A stretch of DNA of 5,205 bases from Anaerolineales bacterium (GTDB lineage Bacteria > Chloroflexota > Anaerolineae > Anaerolineales > E44-bin32): contig JAGLGG010000388.1 in the NCBI GenBank assembly GCA_023144145.1, positions 1 through 5,205 on the forward strand, given 5' to 3'. Below are positions 4,239-5,205 of this stretch, piece after piece. The notes below the pieces were generated by a model that was given only the letters and a program-made list of their open reading frames with translations, did not search any database and was not told the origin of the DNA. A program made the translations under genes and the position numbers. The first letter of the stretch is position 1. Every line of letters begins with the position of its first letter.

Positions 4239-5205
4239 ATGGGTGATCCATTTACCTTAATCGCTGATTGGCTGAGAGAATTATTGTTGGGCTTTGGCTT
4301 GACGCCGGGCTTAACTACAGCACTTTTGAAATTCCTCGGCGCGGCTGTGATGGGTACTGTTGCGCTCATGCTCACATTCTTCACCATCTGGCTCGAGCGA
4401 AAAATTGTCGCAAGAATCCAAGATCGAATGGGACCCAATCGCGTAGGCCCCTACGGTTTGCTCCAAACCATAGCCGACTTTCTCAAACTTCTTACCAAAG
4501 AAGTTTTAACCCCCGAAGGTGCAGATCGATCGGTCTTTGTTCTGGCCCCGCTGCTGGTCACAATGTCGGTTATCGGGTTGTGGGCTGTCGTTCCATTAGC
4601 ACCGACATTATTTGGGACTGACATCAACGTCGGTGTGCTGTACATCGTGTCCATTGGGTCGATTGGAACCCTTGGCATCATGATGGCAGGTCTTTCCTCT
4701 AACAATAAATATGCGCTCCTTGGGGCATTCCGAACTGTGTCGATGATGCTTTCCTATGCAGTCCCCATGATGCTGGCCCTTTTAATCCCAACCTTACTTG
4801 CTGGATCGATGGGCCTTGTGGAAATCGTAAAAGCCCAGGACCCTGTATGGTTCGTCCTTTTATCTCCAATTGCTGCGCTCATTTTCTTTATAAGCTCAAT
4901 TGCAGAGATTGGCCGGGCTCCCTTCGACTTGCTGGAAGCAGATTCCGAGATCGTGGCAGGTTTTCACATTGAATACTCAGGATTGTCATTTGGGATGTTC
5001 TTTGTGGCGGAATTCCTGCATGCTTTCACTATCGCGGTTTTGTCGGCGACCTTGTTCTTTGGAGGGTGGCAGGGACCTGGTGCAGAGCAATTCCCGATCC
5101 TGGGTTTCTTTTATTTTTTGATTAAGTCATCAGCCATTTACTTTCTCATTATTTTGATCCGAGGCACTTTTCCACGAATTCGAATAGATCAGCTAAACAG
5201 CCTGA
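4239..5205 (+). CDS. nuoH: NADH-quinone oxidoreductase subunit H (3' end cut off by window)
   Basis: The first 322 residues of the ND1-type membrane subunit are present; the family is usually 320-350 long, so probably only a short tail is missing. NuoH forms the quinone chamber and the first part of the proton path of complex I. Visible marks are ERKIVARIQDRMGPNRVGPYG (53-73), ADFLKLLTKE (79-88), SNNKYALLGAFR (154-165), the acidic loop AEIGRAPFDLLEADSEIVAG (222-241), EYSG (245-248) and RGTFPRIRIDQL (308-319). Eight or so hydrophobic helices are evident. The start ATG at 4239 has GGAG at 4225-4228, 10 bases upstream. Two oddities: the motif usually SYE in helix 5 is SYA (Ala174), and FDLPEAESE is FDLLEADSE. 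It lies 81 bases after nuoA with a terminator-like hairpin between; nuoB, nuoC and nuoD are not in between. Confidence 0.95.
   Translation, partial: MGDPFTLIADWLRELLLGFGLTPGLTTALLKFLGAAVMGTVALMLTFFTIWLERKIVARIQDRMGPNRVGPYGLLQTIADFLKLLTKEVLTPEGADRSVFVLAPLLVTMSVIGLWAVVPLAPTLFGTDINVGVLYIVSIGSIGTLGIMMAGLSSNNKYALLGAFRTVSMMLSYAVPMMLALLIPTLLAGSMGLVEIVKAQDPVWFVLLSPIAALIFFISSIAEIGRAPFDLLEADSEIVAGFHIEYSGLSFGMFFVAEFLHAFTIAVLSATLFFGGWQGPGAEQFPILGFFYFLIKSSAIYFLIILIRGTFPRIRIDQLNSL

Noticed and set aside
4235..4240. GATAAT as a -10 with TTGTGC as -35 before nuoH
   Set aside because: Transcription would begin inside the nuoH coding region, after its start codon.
4268..4621. Plus-strand open frame of 117 codons inside nuoH
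   Set aside because: It is a shifted-frame shadow of nuoH, which is unmistakable in its own frame and simply runs off the window edge.

Overview
The window looks like a bacterial chromosome segment of moderate GC (about 50% by eye). Two divergent gene blocks are separated by a 427-base intergenic region that is dense in signals. The proteins, a tandem pair of FemX-type aminoacyl transferases and a NuoA followed directly by NuoH, suggest Chloroflexota of the Anaerolineae type. That assignment rests on remembered protein style and gene order, not on any search, so it is tentative.

Bases 1-271 contain no convincing gene. They are packed with repeats and dyads: two copies of a GC-rich 44-base module, a perfect 16-base palindrome, and three hairpins each with a 7-bp stem and a 3-base loop. 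Two of these hairpins are inverted copies of each other that differ only by a compensatory base pair. An 18/20 direct repeat flanks the block, and its right copy overlaps the stop codon of the neighbouring gene.

Bases 272-3373 (minus strand) form a three-gene operon read right to left. It holds two consecutive FemX/FemAB-like genes separated by 2 bases, then, 25 bases on, a PLP-dependent D-cysteine desulfhydrase/ACC-deaminase-fold enzyme. An extended -10 box ends seven bases before the GTG of the first gene and no Shine-Dalgarno sequence is visible, so the operon probably starts with a leaderless mRNA. The FemX proteins would attach amino acids from aminoacyl-tRNA to peptidoglycan precursor. 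The PLP enzyme would act on a small (D-)amino acid, so a cell-wall or amino-acid link is plausible but inferred.

Bases 3374-3800 are the divergent control region. Going towards nuoA it holds two copies of a small hairpin repeat, a Rex-like palindrome, a sigma70-like promoter whose spacer is filled by a perfect 8+8 inverted repeat, a leader hairpin, and a 16-codon upstream ORF. That ORF has a good ribosome binding site, and its stop codon directly abuts the nuoA ATG.

Bases 3801-5205 (plus strand) carry nuoA (complete) and nuoH (cut off by the window edge), both membrane subunits of the NADH:quinone oxidoreductase (complex I) family. The usual nuoBCD(EFG) genes are not between them; instead there is an 81-base gap with a terminator-like hairpin. 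NuoH has an alanine where most family members have the glutamate of the SYE motif. The most interesting part of the window is the layered control region in front of nuoA together with the possible attenuator between nuoA and nuoH.
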